Numbered from the stretch's first letter, positions 45,684 through 55,524 are shown. The stretch: 64,000 bases of DNA from Haloarcula regularis (GCF_029338315.1 NZ_CP119794.1:1116001-1180000); one strand, 5' to 3'. Numbers and translations are program-made. The notes: generated from the letters alone by a model not told the origin.

Positions 45684-47923
45684 TCACCCGAACAGCCGGT
45701 CGATCAGGCTCCGCTGGCGGTGCTTCTCGGCCAGCAGCACCGAACACTCGACGTCGTCGACCACGTCCAGCACGAGCGACCCGGAGACGAGGCGTCGCAA
45801 CAGGCCCTCCTCGGTCGCCCCGATGAGGAGCATGGTCGCGTCCTCGGCGGCGCGCTCGATGGCGTCCTCGACGTCGCCCGTCTCGGGCCGGAGCGTCGCG
45901 TCGGTGAGGTCGTGTTCGGCCGCCCACGATTCGAGGAACGACCTTGCTTCGGCCTCGTCCTTGCCGACGTTGAGCAGCGTCACCTCGGAGTCGTACTCGG
46001 CCTGGAGCATCCGCGCGATGCCGGCCGAGAGGTCCGAGTCCGGGCCGCCGGCGGTCGGCAGGAGGATGCGCGAGGGGTCGAACCCGCGGTCTTTCAGGAC
46101 GAGGAAGTCACAGGGGACCGTCTGGGTGAGCTCGTCCATCGCCGACTCGGCGCGGCCGGGCGACCCGTGGGAGTCGGGACCCCAGCCCATCACCACGAGG
46201 TCGGCGTCGTGAGTCCGTGCGGCGTCGAATATCTCCTCGAAGGAGCGATGCGAGAGGATGGTGTGAGTCTCGACTTCGACGCCGAACGTCTCGGCGTCCT
46301 CGCGGGCGCTCTCGAGCAGCTGGGCCGAGGTCTCGTCGATCTCGTCGGCCCGCTCGGCCGCGCTGGCAAGCGCCGTCTGGTCGGGGACGGTGATGATGTG
46401 CGTCGCGACCACGGTGCCCCCGCGCTGTTTCGCGACGGCGCTGGCGAGCGTGATGAGCTCTTTCTCGTGGGCGGGGTTCGCCAGTGGGACCATCACGCGG
46501 TACTTACCGCCGTCGGGCTGGACCTCGGCGGCCGCGTTGACCGCCGCGTCCGGAAACTTGCTCGCCTCCGAGAGGACGTGCTGGGAGAGTATGCCCTGCT
46601 TCTCCGTCCGGGTGCGGGCGTAGGCGACGTACCACAGGATGGCCGCCGCGCTGATGCCGAAAGTGAGCAGGAGGGCGGCGCTCTCGACGAACGCCAGCAG
46701 CGCGAACGACAGGATCGCACCGAGGATCGGCAACAGCGGGAACAGCGGCACGATGAACTCCGGCTGGTACTCCTCGGGCGCGACGTACCGCATCACGATG
46801 AGCGCGAAGTTCAGCAGGCCGTAGATGATGAGGTGCAGGCCCGAGGCGGCCCCGAGAGCAGCGTCAGGTCGCCCACGACGATGAAAAGCAGGATGAGCGC
46901 GCCCGTGATGCCGATGGCGCGGTACGGCGTCCCGAATCGGGGGTGAATCTCGTTAAGCGCCGGCGTGACGATGCGGTCGCGCCCCATCGCGAAGTTGATG
47001 CGCGACGACGCCAGGATGGAGGCGTTCGCGCTCGACGCGGTAGCCAGCAGGCCGCCAAAGAGGAGCGCCCCGCCCATCAGCGCCCCCTGGAGGTACTGAC
47101 CGACCTCGACGACGGCGATGGGGTTTTCCTGGCCGCTCGTGATGACGTCGGCGATGAAGCCCTGCGGGACGGCCGCGCTCATGATGACGAGCACGAGCGC
47201 GTAGATGACCGTCACGATGACGACGCTCCCGATGACCGCCCGCGGGAGGTTCTTGCCCGGCTCTTTGATCTCCTCGGCGACGCTCGTGATCTGGACGAAG
47301 CCGAGATACGAGACGAAGATGAGGCCCGTCGTCTCGAGGGTGACGACGACGCTACTCGGGTCGGGAAGGTTCCCCGGTTCGGCACGGAGCGTCCCCAGGA
47401 GCGTGAACACCGCGAGGATCGCCACGAGGACGACGACGATGATGTTCTGCAGGCGGCCGGTCTCCTTGGCGCCGACGTAGTTGACGAGGATGAACAGCGC
47501 CGCGCCGACGAGCGCGGCGATCTTGACCATCGAGATGGAGACGGGCCCGAGCCCGATCGTCCCGCTGATGCCGAAGATGCGGGCGATATAGCGTCCGAAG
47601 CCGACCATGTAGAACGCGCTGGCGAAGGCCAGGCCGAGCCAGTTGGCCCACCCGGCGACCGAGCCAAAGAGCGGGCCGAGCGCGTGGTTGACGTAGTAGT
47701 ACGCGCCGCCGGATTTGGGCATCGCCGTCCCGAGTTCGCTGGCCGACAGCGCCGTGAACATGGCGATGACGCCGCCGAGCACGAACGCCACGGAGGCCAG
47801 CGACCCGGCCTTGAGGATGGCCTCGCCGGGCAGGACGAAGATGCCCGCGCCGATCATCGTCCCGACGCCGATGGTCAGTGCGGCCAGCGGGCCGAGGTCC
47901 TTCGCGAGTTCCTCGTCACCCAT
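45684..47923 (-). CDS. APC-family amino-acid permease with two C-terminal UspA domains, frameshifted at about 46850
   Basis: About 746 residues after repair. Residues 1 to about 430: twelve-TM permease (GPLAALTIGVGTMIGAGIFV, MPKSGGAYYYVNHALGPLFG, VGAKETGRLQNIIVVVLVAI). The break is in LLSG; adding one base to the CCCC run at 46850-46853 gives LLSGAASGLHLIIYGLLNFA. After the last membrane segment, residues about 450 to 746 are two UspA folds (YRVMVPLANPAHEKELITLA, then ILLPTAGGPDSDLSAGIARM). The family is known to import cationic or small amino acids; the Usp part may sense nucleotide. It overlaps the next UspA gene by eight bases. Confidence 0.85.
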
Positions 47924-48383
47924 CGTCGCCGGCCTCCGTCGCCTCGTCTGTCGCACCTGCTTCCTCGGCGTCCGCTTCCTCGCGGTCGGGCAGGACCACC
48001 ACCGGCCGGTCGCTCTCGGTGACCAGTCCCAGGGCGACGTCGCCGGTGATGAGACGGACGAACCGGTTGCCGCCCCGCGGCGTCACGACGATGGCCGAGG
48101 CGTCGATGTCGTCGGCGGCGTCGAAGATGGTCTCGACGACGTCCGTGCCGTAGTAGATGTCGCTCTCGACGTCGCCGAGGACGGCCCGCGCGGCCTCGAA
48201 CATCTCCTCGGCGGCGAGCTCGCGCTGTTCGACGCCGGCCTTGTCCATCGCGCCGCCGGCCTTCTCGACGACGTTGACGAGGACCACCTCGCCGTAGTCC
48301 TGGGCGGCGAGCGCCCGTGCCGACGTGACGGCGTCCTCCTCGCTCGCGACCGGTAGGAGGACCCGCTCAAGCAGGTCAGCCAT
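47916..48383 (-). CDS. uspA: Universal stress protein A
   Basis: A 155-residue single UspA domain: LLERVLLPVASEEDAVTSAR, VVLVNVVEKAGGAMDKAG, DIDASAIVVTPRGGNRFVRL and LVTESDRPVVVLPDRE. The ATP-binding Gly pattern is partly kept (PRGGNRFVRLITGDV). The last 20 residues are Glu/Ala/Asp-rich. It lies directly upstream of, and overlaps, the permease-UspA fusion, suggesting joint control. The ATG at 48383 is chosen; an upstream frame exists but is not family-like. Confidence 0.85.
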   Translation of the reverse strand: MADLLERVLLPVASEEDAVTSARALAAQDYGEVVLVNVVEKAGGAMDKAGVEQRELAAEEMFEAARAVLGDVESDIYYGTDVVETIFDAADDIDASAIVVTPRGGNRFVRLITGDVALGLVTESDRPVVVLPDREEADAEEAGATDEATEAGDDG

Positions 48384-48560
48384 GGTGGTGCCTCCGGTCG
48401 GACCGCAGCGACGGTCGCACGACGGTGGGCGACTGATACATACGCGTTCACCCGGGCGCGGACGTATTAAGCCCCAGGAATCTTCGCGGTTGCCCCGATG
48501 GAAACCCACTTCACCCGGCCGGCGCTACGGACGGAACATGAACCACGAGGTGGCGCGCCG

Positions 48561-49889
48561 ATGTACGTCATAGTCGTCGGGGCCGGCGAGGTCGGATCGA
48601 CCATCGCCGAGAGCCTCGCCGACGCCCACGACGTGGCCGTCATCGACATCGACGGCGAACGCGTCGAGAGCCTGGTCTACGAGGTCGACGTCCTGGGCGT
48701 CCAGGGCGACGGGGCCGAACTCGAGACGCTCCGGGAGGCCGGCATCGCGAAGGCCGACATGGTCATCGCCAGCACCGACGACGACGAGACCAACATCGTC
48801 ACCTGCGGGACGGCAAAGACCGTCTCGGGCGCATTCACAATCTCGCGGGTGAACGCGAAGTTCCTCGATACCTGGTCGCACTCCGAGGGCGCGTTCGGCG
48901 TCGACTACATGGTCGCGACGAACCTGATGACCGCGGAGACCATCACGCGGGTCATCGGCCTGCCGGCGGCCAGCGACGTCGAGACGTTCGCCGACGGCGT
49001 CGTCCAGATGGCCGAGTTCGAGATCGGCGCGGCCAGCCCCGTCGCCGACCAGACCGTCGCCGAGGCCGACCGCTACGAGTCGCTGACCTTCGCCGCTATC
49101 CTGACCGACGACGACGTCGTCATCCCGCGTGGGGACACGGTGCTGGAGGCGGGCGACAAGGTGGTGGTCATCGGGAGTCGAGAGAGCGTCCACACCTTCG
49201 CCCACGAGGTGGCCCCCGACGTCGAGAGCGCGCGGGACGTCCTCGTCGTCGGCGGCAGCGACATCGGCTACCTCACCGCCCGGATGCTCCAGGAGCGCGG
49301 GCTTCGCCCGCGGCTCATCGAACGCGACCCCGAACGAGCCCGCGAGCTGGCCGAGGAACTGCCCGGGACCACGGTCCTGGAGAGCGACGCGACCGACCGG
49401 GAGTTCCTCGAACGCGAACACGTCGAGGCCGTCGACGCCGTCGTGGCGGCCCTGGACAGCGACGAGAAGAACCTGCTTGCGGCCCTGCTGGCCAAGCGAC
49501 TGGGCGCCGACCGGGCCGTCGCCGTCGTCGACGCCGGCGAGTACGTCCAGCTGTTCGAGGCCGTCGGCGTCGACGTCGCAATCAACCCCCGCGAGGTGAC
49601 CGCCGAGGAGATAACGCGGTTCACCCACGAACACGGGGCCGAGAACGTCGCCATCATCGAGTCCGACCGTGCGGAGGTCCTGGAGATAGAGGTCGACGCC
49701 GACAGCGTCCTCGTCGACCGCCCCATCCGGGAGTCCGTCGGCGACCTGCCCAAAGGGGTGGTCATCGGGGCCATCACGCGCGACGGCGAACTCGTCATCC
49801 CGCGCGGAGACACCGTCGTCCACGCGGGCGACCACGTCGTCGTCTTCGTCGACACCGACGTTCTCGACGAGGCGAGTACGGCGCTGTAG
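48561..49889 (+). CDS. trkA: Trk potassium uptake system NAD-binding protein TrkA
   Basis: 442 residues, two RCK units: MYVIVVGAGEVGSTIAESLA (first Rossmann), ASPVADQTVAEADRYESLTF (first TrkA_C), VLVVGGSDIGYLTARMLQ (second Rossmann, Gly pattern altered to GGSDIG) and VDRPIRESVGDLPKGVVIGA (second TrkA_C). The ATG at 48561 starts the family N-terminus; an in-frame ATG at 48498 would add 21 residues and lies about 30 bases after a TATA-like TATTAAG, so a longer form cannot be ruled out. It gates TrkH, read convergently next to it. Confidence 0.9.
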   Translation: MYVIVVGAGEVGSTIAESLADAHDVAVIDIDGERVESLVYEVDVLGVQGDGAELETLREAGIAKADMVIASTDDDETNIVTCGTAKTVSGAFTISRVNAKFLDTWSHSEGAFGVDYMVATNLMTAETITRVIGLPAASDVETFADGVVQMAEFEIGAASPVADQTVAEADRYESLTFAAILTDDDVVIPRGDTVLEAGDKVVVIGSRESVHTFAHEVAPDVESARDVLVVGGSDIGYLTARMLQERGLRPRLIERDPERARELAEELPGTTVLESDATDREFLEREHVEAVDAVVAALDSDEKNLLAALLAKRLGADRAVAVVDAGEYVQLFEAVGVDVAINPREVTAEEITRFTHEHGAENVAIIESDRAEVLEIEVDADSVLVDRPIRESVGDLPKGVVIGAITRDGELVIPRGDTVVHAGDHVVVFVDTDVLDEASTAL

Positions 49890-49891
49890 GG

Positions 49892-51439
49892 CTACCGCCG
49901 CCAGAACGCGCCGGTGAAGATGGCGAGCACGGTGATTATCTCCAGCCGACCGGCCCACATCAGCACGATCATCACGAGTTTCGTCGTGTCCGGCAGCATC
50001 AGGTACGACCCGAAGGGACCGAGGCGGCCGAAGGCCGGGCCGATGTTGCCGATGGCGGCCAGGCTGGCACCGATGGCCTCGAGCGGCGTGAGCGTGATGC
50101 CCACGCGGATGGCGTCCAGCGAGATGAACACGGCACCCAGGCCAAAGAGGATGAGATAGAGGAGCGTGAAGCCGGTCACCCCGCGGATGGCCTCCTCGTC
50201 GACGACGTGGCTGCCCAGGCGAATCGGGCGGACGGCCTCGGGGTGAGCGGTGTGGAACAGTTCCCGCCGGAGCACCTTGAGGACGATAAGCCAGCGGACC
50301 ACCTTGATGCCGCCCCCCGTGGACCCGGCCGACCCCCCGACGAACATCGTGAACAGCAGGACGAGCTGGCCGTGGGGCGCCCACTGGGCGAAGTCGCTGG
50401 TGGCATAGCCCGTCGAGTTCAGCAAGGAGGTGACCTGGAACGCGGCCTGCCGGAGCGCGTTCTCCGGGACGCCCGCGGTTGCCCCGCCGAGCGCGAGCCG
50501 CGGGGCCGCACCGGTGAACAGCAACCCAGCGACGATGGCGGTCAAGACGGCTGTCGCGCCGGCGTAGGCCCGGAACTCGGGGTCCTCCAGCGGGCGTCTG
50601 AGGTCGCCGTCCAGGAGGTGCCAGAACAGCGCGAAGTTCGTGCCCGCGACGACGACGAAGGGGATGATGACCCACTGGACCGCCGCGGAGAAGGCGGCGA
50701 TGCTGTCGGCCTTCGTGGAGAACCCGCCGGTCGGCAGCGTCGAGAACGCGTGTGCGACGGCGTTGTAGAGGGTCATCTCGGGCGCGAGACCGACGAGATG
50801 GAGCCCGTACAGCAACACGGCGAGCAGGGCCGTGAAGACGAAGTAGGCCTTCCAGAGGATGCGGGCCGTCTCGGCTATCTGCGGGGTCAGCTTCTCCAGT
50901 TGCGGGCCGGGGGCCTCCTCGCTGACCAGCTGGGCGCCGTTGACCGACAGCTCCGGGAGGATGGCGACCATGAGGACGATGATGCCCATCCCGCCGAGCC
51001 ACTGGGTGAGCTGGCGCCAGAGCATCACCGCGTGTGAGTGCTGTTCGACGCCGATCGACCCCATCACCGTCGCCCCAGTCGTCGTAAAGCCCGACATCGA
51101 CTCGAACAGTGCGTTCGTCGGGTCGGCGAGCGTCGAGTCGGTGCCCATCCCTGCCAGGACGTACGGGAGCGCGCCGACCACGGCGACGGCGAACCACGTG
51201 ACGGCGACGAACAGCAGCGCCTCGCGCGAGCGCAGGTCGTCCCCGGCGTCCACGTGCTCCAGGGCGATGCCGGCCAGGACCGTCACGACGATGGAGATAC
51301 CGAAGACGCCGACGTCCTCGCCGTAGGCCAGCGCGACGGCCAGGGGCACGAGCATCGCCACCGCGAGGAACTTCACGACGGTCCCCGTCAGGGCGATGCT
51401 CGTCCGCCAGGCGACGACAGTAGTGATTCGGTTCGACAT
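49892..51439 (-). CDS. trkH: Trk potassium uptake membrane subunit TrkH
   Basis: A 515-residue protein with four pore repeats, each carrying a filter Gly: GFTTTGATVMG, LPTGGFSTKADSI, LNSTGYATSDF and AAIGNIGPAFG. The surrounding helices (VALAYGEDVGVFGISIVVTV and so on) are clear. With TrkA it imports potassium, the main osmotic cation of haloarchaea. The two genes are tail to tail with two bases between stops, so they do not share a transcript. Confidence 0.92.
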   Translation of the reverse strand: MSNRITTVVAWRTSIALTGTVVKFLAVAMLVPLAVALAYGEDVGVFGISIVVTVLAGIALEHVDAGDDLRSREALLFVAVTWFAVAVVGALPYVLAGMGTDSTLADPTNALFESMSGFTTTGATVMGSIGVEQHSHAVMLWRQLTQWLGGMGIIVLMVAILPELSVNGAQLVSEEAPGPQLEKLTPQIAETARILWKAYFVFTALLAVLLYGLHLVGLAPEMTLYNAVAHAFSTLPTGGFSTKADSIAAFSAAVQWVIIPFVVVAGTNFALFWHLLDGDLRRPLEDPEFRAYAGATAVLTAIVAGLLFTGAAPRLALGGATAGVPENALRQAAFQVTSLLNSTGYATSDFAQWAPHGQLVLLFTMFVGGSAGSTGGGIKVVRWLIVLKVLRRELFHTAHPEAVRPIRLGSHVVDEEAIRGVTGFTLLYLILFGLGAVFISLDAIRVGITLTPLEAIGASLAAIGNIGPAFGRLGPFGSYLMLPDTTKLVMIVLMWAGRLEIITVLAIFTGAFWRR

Positions 51440-51643
51440 CTCAACGGGTACTCATGTTCGGGCACGGGGGCACGTGCCGTGCGGGTTGCGTGTGGCGGTA
51501 CACGGGCGAGTATGGCCCAGTGTGCCGCCCCGACCCCCTTAAAACTGGCAGAGACGCACCCGGCGGACGAACGCGGCCGCCCCGACTCGGTCCGAACATA
51601 GCGGTATAGAGCACTATTGGGGAGTATTGAGACAAGGGAAAGG

Positions 51644-51652
51644 CTCTTATCC
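51644..51652 (+). promoter_or_regulatory. TATA box for phoU
   Basis: CTCTTATCC is centred about 27 bases before the phoU ATG at 51675, fitting a leaderless transcript. Confidence 0.5.
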
Positions 51653-51674
51653 CACAGGAGTAGACTGCCCACCC

Positions 51675-52355
51675 ATGGCACGTGAATCGTATCAGGAGCT
51701 GCTCCAGTCGCTCCGGGAGGACGTCCTCTACATGTCCGAAGTCGTCCTCGAGCGGTTGCAGATGGGGCTCCGTGCGCTCGAATCGAAGGACGAGGACCTC
51801 GCGTGGGACGTCATCGAGGGCGACGACGAGGTCAACCAGCTCTATCTGGACCTCGAACAGGACTGCATCGACCTGCTGGCACTGCAGCAACCGGTCGCCT
51901 CCGACCTCCGACTCATCGCCGCCTCGTTCAAGGTCATCACCGACCTCGAACGCATCGCCGACCTGGCGACGAACCTCGGCGAGTACTCGCTCGAGGCCGA
52001 ACGCGACGTCTTCCCCGAGGTGGACATCCAGGCCATCGCCGACGGCGTCGTCGACATGATCGAGGAGTCGATGATGGCCTACGCCGAGGAGGACGCCGAG
52101 CGCTGTTACGCCATCGCCGAGATGGACGACGACATCGACGAGCGCTGCGAGGCCGCCTCCGAGACGGTCGTCCGTGAACTCATCGAACGGGAGATAGACG
52201 CCGAATCCAGCGATGCCGAGATAGAGCAGATGATGGCCGACGTCTCGCGCCTCCTCCTGACGATTCGGGACATCGAACGCGTCGGCGACCACGCCGTCAA
52301 CATCGCGGCGCGCACGCTGTACATGGTCGAGAACGACGCCGACCTCATCTACTGA
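51675..52355 (+). CDS. phoU: Phosphate uptake regulator PhoU
   Basis: 226 residues, all alpha-helical with two PhoU repeats. First repeat: LREDVLYMSEVVLERLQMGL and DDEVNQLYLDLEQDCIDLLA, second: SDLRLIAASFKVITDLERIA and LLLTIRDIERVGDHAVNIAA; the E-R-I-A-D and E-R-V-G-D-H motifs bind metals. ATG at 51675. No Pst genes are next to it in the window; it sits between trkH and radB. In haloarchaea PhoU relatives also regulate Trk or Na/Pi systems, so the neighbouring trk genes may be relevant (inference). Confidence 0.9.
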   Translation: MARESYQELLQSLREDVLYMSEVVLERLQMGLRALESKDEDLAWDVIEGDDEVNQLYLDLEQDCIDLLALQQPVASDLRLIAASFKVITDLERIADLATNLGEYSLEAERDVFPEVDIQAIADGVVDMIEESMMAYAEEDAERCYAIAEMDDDIDERCEAASETVVRELIEREIDAESSDAEIEQMMADVSRLLLTIRDIERVGDHAVNIAARTLYMVENDADLIY

Positions 52356-52362
52356 GTGCGAC

Positions 52363-53072
52363 CTACCGCGGCGCCTCCGGCCCGTCGGTGCCCACCAGTC
52401 CCTCGTCCGTGATGCTGAACTGGGCGGTGTCGCCGGCGGGCTTGGCGCGGTGTTTCTCCAGCGTCGCCCGGCGGTTGCCGCCCCGATAGCGGTCGAGTCG
52501 GAGAATGGCCCCCGACCAGTGGTTCAGCGTGTGCCCTCCCAGCGCCGTCGGGCGGTCGCTGTCGGGGTCGGTGAACACCTGGTTAGTAAAGAGGACCGCG
52601 ACGTCGTGTTTGCGGGCCAGAGAGAGCAGGTGGGTGATCTGCCGAGCGACGTCCCGGAGGGTCTCGCCGCCGTCCGCGTCGGTCCGGCGCAGGCGGTAGA
52701 AGCCGGTGGCGCTGTCGAGGACGACCAGTTCCACCTCGGCGGCGAACTCGGCGGCGTCCTGGACCGCCTCGGCCTGCTCGTCGTAGTCCAGCACCTCCGA
52801 GACGATGAGCCGGCCCGCCAGGTCGTCGACGGTCTGGTCGGTGCCGGCCGCACAGCCGGCGGCGACCTGGCGCAGCCGGTCGGCCGAGAGCCCCTCGGTG
52901 TCGATGTAGAGGGCGGCGTCCCCGCCCGCGGCGACTTCCAGCGCCGCCGAGAGCCCGAGGTTGGTCTTGCCGGACGCCGGCGGGCCGTACACCTGCGTGA
53001 CCGCGCCGCGTTCCAGTCCCCACCCAGGAGGTCGTCGATGGGCCCGCACCCGGTCGAGACGTACTCGCTCAC
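52363..53072 (-). CDS. radB: DNA repair protein RadB, frameshifted at about 53018
   Basis: About 236 residues after repair. The N-terminus EYVSTGCGPIDDLLGG is in one frame and LERGAVTQVYGPPASGKTNL (Walker A) in another. One more G on the coding strand in the CCCC run at 53018-53021 gives DDLLGGGLERGAV. Walker B is ELVVLDSATGFYRL, and VLFTNQVFTDPDSDRPTALGG follows. A RadA paralogue without the N-terminal helix-hairpin-helix. Start: GTG at 53072, with a TATA box 27 bases before. It mediates recombination with RadA. Confidence 0.88.
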
Positions 53073-53093
53073 AGCAGGGGGTTGGTCAGGTTC

Positions 53094-53102
53094 GGATAAA
53101 AA
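53094..53102 (-). promoter_or_regulatory. TATA box for radB
   Basis: TTTTTATCC on the minus strand lies about 26 bases before the GTG at 53072, which supports this GTG as a leaderless start. Confidence 0.6.
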
Positions 53103-53187
53103 CGCTCGCACCTGGCTCCCGCCGGACGCCGCAATCGAGTTTGGAGTCTCGGATACTCAGATTGTGCTCCTGGCAGATACGTCGCGC

Positions 53188-53382
53188 ATGGACGTTCGGT
53201 CCGCACCCGGGTCCCTCCAGCTCCCGGTCGCGGCGGTCGGCCTCGTACTCCTCACGGGGCTCGTCTGGCGCGGTGTCTGTGTGTGGCGAGAGGACGTCGA
53301 CTTCGTCGTCGTGGCCGGTATCTGCTCTCGCGGTGAGTATCACCTCGCCACGCGGTCTGGCAGGCCGACCCAGCAGGCGTAA
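53188..53382 (+). CDS. Possible small single-span membrane protein
   Basis: A 64-residue frame with one hydrophobic segment, LPVAAVGLVLLTGLVWRGV, followed by a hydrophilic tail ending RPTQQA. No recognisable motif. It fills most of the 335-base gap between radB and the next gene. There is no clear promoter, so it could be chance; listed with low confidence. Confidence 0.3.
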   Translation: MDVRSAPGSLQLPVAAVGLVLLTGLVWRGVCVWREDVDFVVVAGICSRGEYHLATRSGRPTQQA

Positions 53383-53407
53383 GTTCCCCTCGTACCAAGG
53401 GACGGCA

Positions 53408-54220
53408 GTGATAGTCGTCGCCACGGAGGACTTCGAGGTGTACCACGGCGTGGTCAACGAGCTGCGCGACCGTGGCGTCACCTTCACCACCATCGAACCC
53501 GGCGACGAGTGGCCCGACCGCGTCGACGTCGCCATCGTCGCGACCGACGAGGCCGTCGACGTGCCAGCAGGCGTCCAGGTCGTCGAGGCCGACCCGGAGG
53601 ACCCGCGGAGTGCGGTCGAGGCGACCGTCGCCACGCTCCGGGGGACCGACGGCCGGACCGTCGTCGGCATCGACCCCGGCGAGCGACCGGGCATCGCCGT
53701 CCTGCACGGCGACGTGGTCGTCGCCGCGTTCCAGGTGCCCGCGGCGCAGGCCGGCGACGTCGTCCGGGCGGAACTCGAGGACGCCCCGGACCCGCTGGTC
53801 CGCATCGGGGACGGCGCCCGCCTGGTTGGCGCGCGCATCATCGACGACATCGAGGACGTCCCGGTCGAACTGGTCGACGAGTCCGGGACGACGCCGTATC
53901 TCGGGCGCGGCGCCCGCGGCATGGGCGACGTGCTGGCGGCGGTCAACATCGCCCGCATGGACGGTGAGGAGGTCGCGAGCCGGACCATCGAACCGACCGC
54001 CGGCGAGCTCCAGCGCATCAAGGACCGCTCGCGCGAGGAGAGCGAGACGAACCGCGCCATCGACGAACTGCTGGCCCGGCGGGTGGCAGTGGGCGATCTC
54101 ACCATCGCGGAGGCACTGGCCGAACACCGCGGTGACGAGGACGGCGGGAGCGAGGAAACGGACGACACGGGCGACGCGGACCCGACCGCAAGCGGCGGCG
54201 TGGCCGACCGGGACAGTTAG
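53408..54220 (+). CDS. RNase-H-like-fold protein, uncharacterised
   Basis: 270 residues from GTG at 53408 (VIVVATEDFEVYHGVVNELR). The N-terminal 75 residues resemble a receiver-like alpha/beta fold. Residues 80 to 190 begin VVGIDPGERPGIAVLHGDVV, the beta-hairpin-with-Asp start of RNase-H/actin-like domains, with LVRIGDGARLVGARIIDDI after it. The last 80 residues are charged helices (RIKDRSREESETNRAIDELL) and a Glu/Asp tail. Its tail overlaps larC (opposite strand) by four bases. No function is known to me. Confidence 0.7.
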   Translation: MIVVATEDFEVYHGVVNELRDRGVTFTTIEPGDEWPDRVDVAIVATDEAVDVPAGVQVVEADPEDPRSAVEATVATLRGTDGRTVVGIDPGERPGIAVLHGDVVVAAFQVPAAQAGDVVRAELEDAPDPLVRIGDGARLVGARIIDDIEDVPVELVDESGTTPYLGRGARGMGDVLAAVNIARMDGEEVASRTIEPTAGELQRIKDRSREESETNRAIDELLARRVAVGDLTIAEALAEHRGDEDGGSEETDDTGDADPTASGGVADRDS

Positions 54221-55524
54221 GACTGGACGGTCCGTTCCGCCCGGCGCATTACCTCCCGAATCGTCAGCCCGGTGGCCTCGGCGACGGCCGCCGCGTCGTC
54301 GTACTCGGCGCTGACGTCGTAGACCGCGCCCGTCTCGTCGGCGGCAACCTTCACCGTCACCTCGTGGGACTCGCCGTCGACCGAGAGTGCGACCGTCTCG
54401 AACTCGCGGTCGGCGATCCAGCGGTGGCCCGCGCCGTGCTCTCTGATGCCCAGGGTCCCGGTCTCCGCGGCGAGCCGGCGGGCGACAGACTGGGCCCGTT
54501 CGGGCTTGCAGACCACCTTCACGAGGTGGCCCGGTCGGGACTTCTTCATCGTCGTCGGCACGACGGTGACGTCGCGTGCGCCGACGGCACCGAGCGAGCG
54601 CTGCAGGTCCCCGAGCACCTCCGGCGAGACGTCGTCGACGTTCGTCTCGAGGACGGTGATGTCGTCACGGCGGAGGCTGCCGCTCGTCTCGCCGACCATC
54701 GCCCTGAGGACGTTGGGCCGGTCGGACACGTCCCGGCCGCCGGCGCCGTAGCCCGAGTCGGCGACGTTCATCGGCGGCAGGGTCTCGACGCCCTCGGCGA
54801 CGTAGGCCAGGATAGCCGCGCCCGTCGGCGTCAGGAGTTCGGCCGCGACGGGGCCGCCGGCCAGCGACCAGTCGGCCCGCTCGGCGATCTCGACCACCGC
54901 TGGCGTCGGCACCGGGTAGGTGCCGTGGCTCATCTCGACGGTGCCCTCGCCGGCCGACACCGGCGTCGTGACGACGCGCTCGACGTCGAGGTCCGCGAGC
55001 AGGAGCGCGGCCCCGACGACGTCGGCGATGGCGTCGTCGGCACCCACTTCGTGGAAGTGCGTCTCGGCCAGGTCGGTCCCGTGGACGGCCGCCTCGGCGG
55101 TCCCCAGAATCTCGAAGATGGCGAGCGCGTCGGCCTCGACGCCGTCGGGGAGGTCCATCCCCTCGACGATGTCCACGACCTCCGTGTAGGTCCGGGCCGG
55201 GCCGTGCCCTTCGGCGTGCGTGTGGGCGTGGTCCAAATCGTCGTGGCCGTGCGTGTGCTCGTGGTCCGAGTCGCCGTGGTCGTGCGTGTGGGCGTGCCCG
55301 GACCTCCCGTCTGTGTCGTCGTGGTTCGCTGTGTCCCCGGTCAGCAGCACCTCGACGCGCGTCGCAGCGACGCCGCTCCGGTCGACCGTCGAGACGTCGT
55401 AGGTCACGTCGAGGGCCTCCTCGACGGGGTCGAGGGCGGCGCGGTCGGCGCCGGCCGCTATGAGCGCACCGAGGACCATGTCGCCGGCGGCGCCCATCCG
55501 GCCGTCGAAGGCGAGTGTTCGCAT
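54217..55524 (-). CDS. larC: Nickel pincer cofactor biosynthesis protein LarC
   Basis: 435 residues: MRTLAFDGRMGAAGDMVLGA (DUF111 start), a His/Asp-rich metal-binding loop at about residues 67 to 110 (HAHTHDHGDSDHEHTHGHDD), THFHEVGADDAIADVVGAAL, TPTGAAILAYVAEG, DITVLETNVDDVSPEVLGDL and MKKSRPGHLVKVVCKPE. It inserts nickel into the pyridinium-type pincer nucleotide, using CTP, for lactate racemase and related enzymes. larA, larB and larE are not in the window. Upstream is a UspA gene on the same strand. Confidence 0.9.
   Translation of the reverse strand: MRTLAFDGRMGAAGDMVLGALIAAGADRAALDPVEEALDVTYDVSTVDRSGVAATRVEVLLTGDTANHDDTDGRSGHAHTHDHGDSDHEHTHGHDDLDHAHTHAEGHGPARTYTEVVDIVEGMDLPDGVEADALAIFEILGTAEAAVHGTDLAETHFHEVGADDAIADVVGAALLLADLDVERVVTTPVSAGEGTVEMSHGTYPVPTPAVVEIAERADWSLAGGPVAAELLTPTGAAILAYVAEGVETLPPMNVADSGYGAGGRDVSDRPNVLRAMVGETSGSLRRDDITVLETNVDDVSPEVLGDLQRSLGAVGARDVTVVPTTMKKSRPGHLVKVVCKPERAQSVARRLAAETGTLGIREHGAGHRWIADREFETVALSVDGESHEVTVKVAADETGAVYDVSAEYDDAAAVAEATGLTIREVMRRAERTVQS

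Noticed and set aside
44217..46946. A 909-codon open frame on the plus strand opposite sppA and the permease/UspA genes
   Set aside because: Low-complexity Arg/Asp/Val-rich translation with no motifs; it is the antisense shadow of GC-rich real genes that carry clear family motifs.
48525..51197. An 890-codon open frame on the minus strand across trkA and trkH
   Set aside because: Composition is typical of out-of-frame GC-rich DNA, and both true genes show canonical motifs on their own frames.
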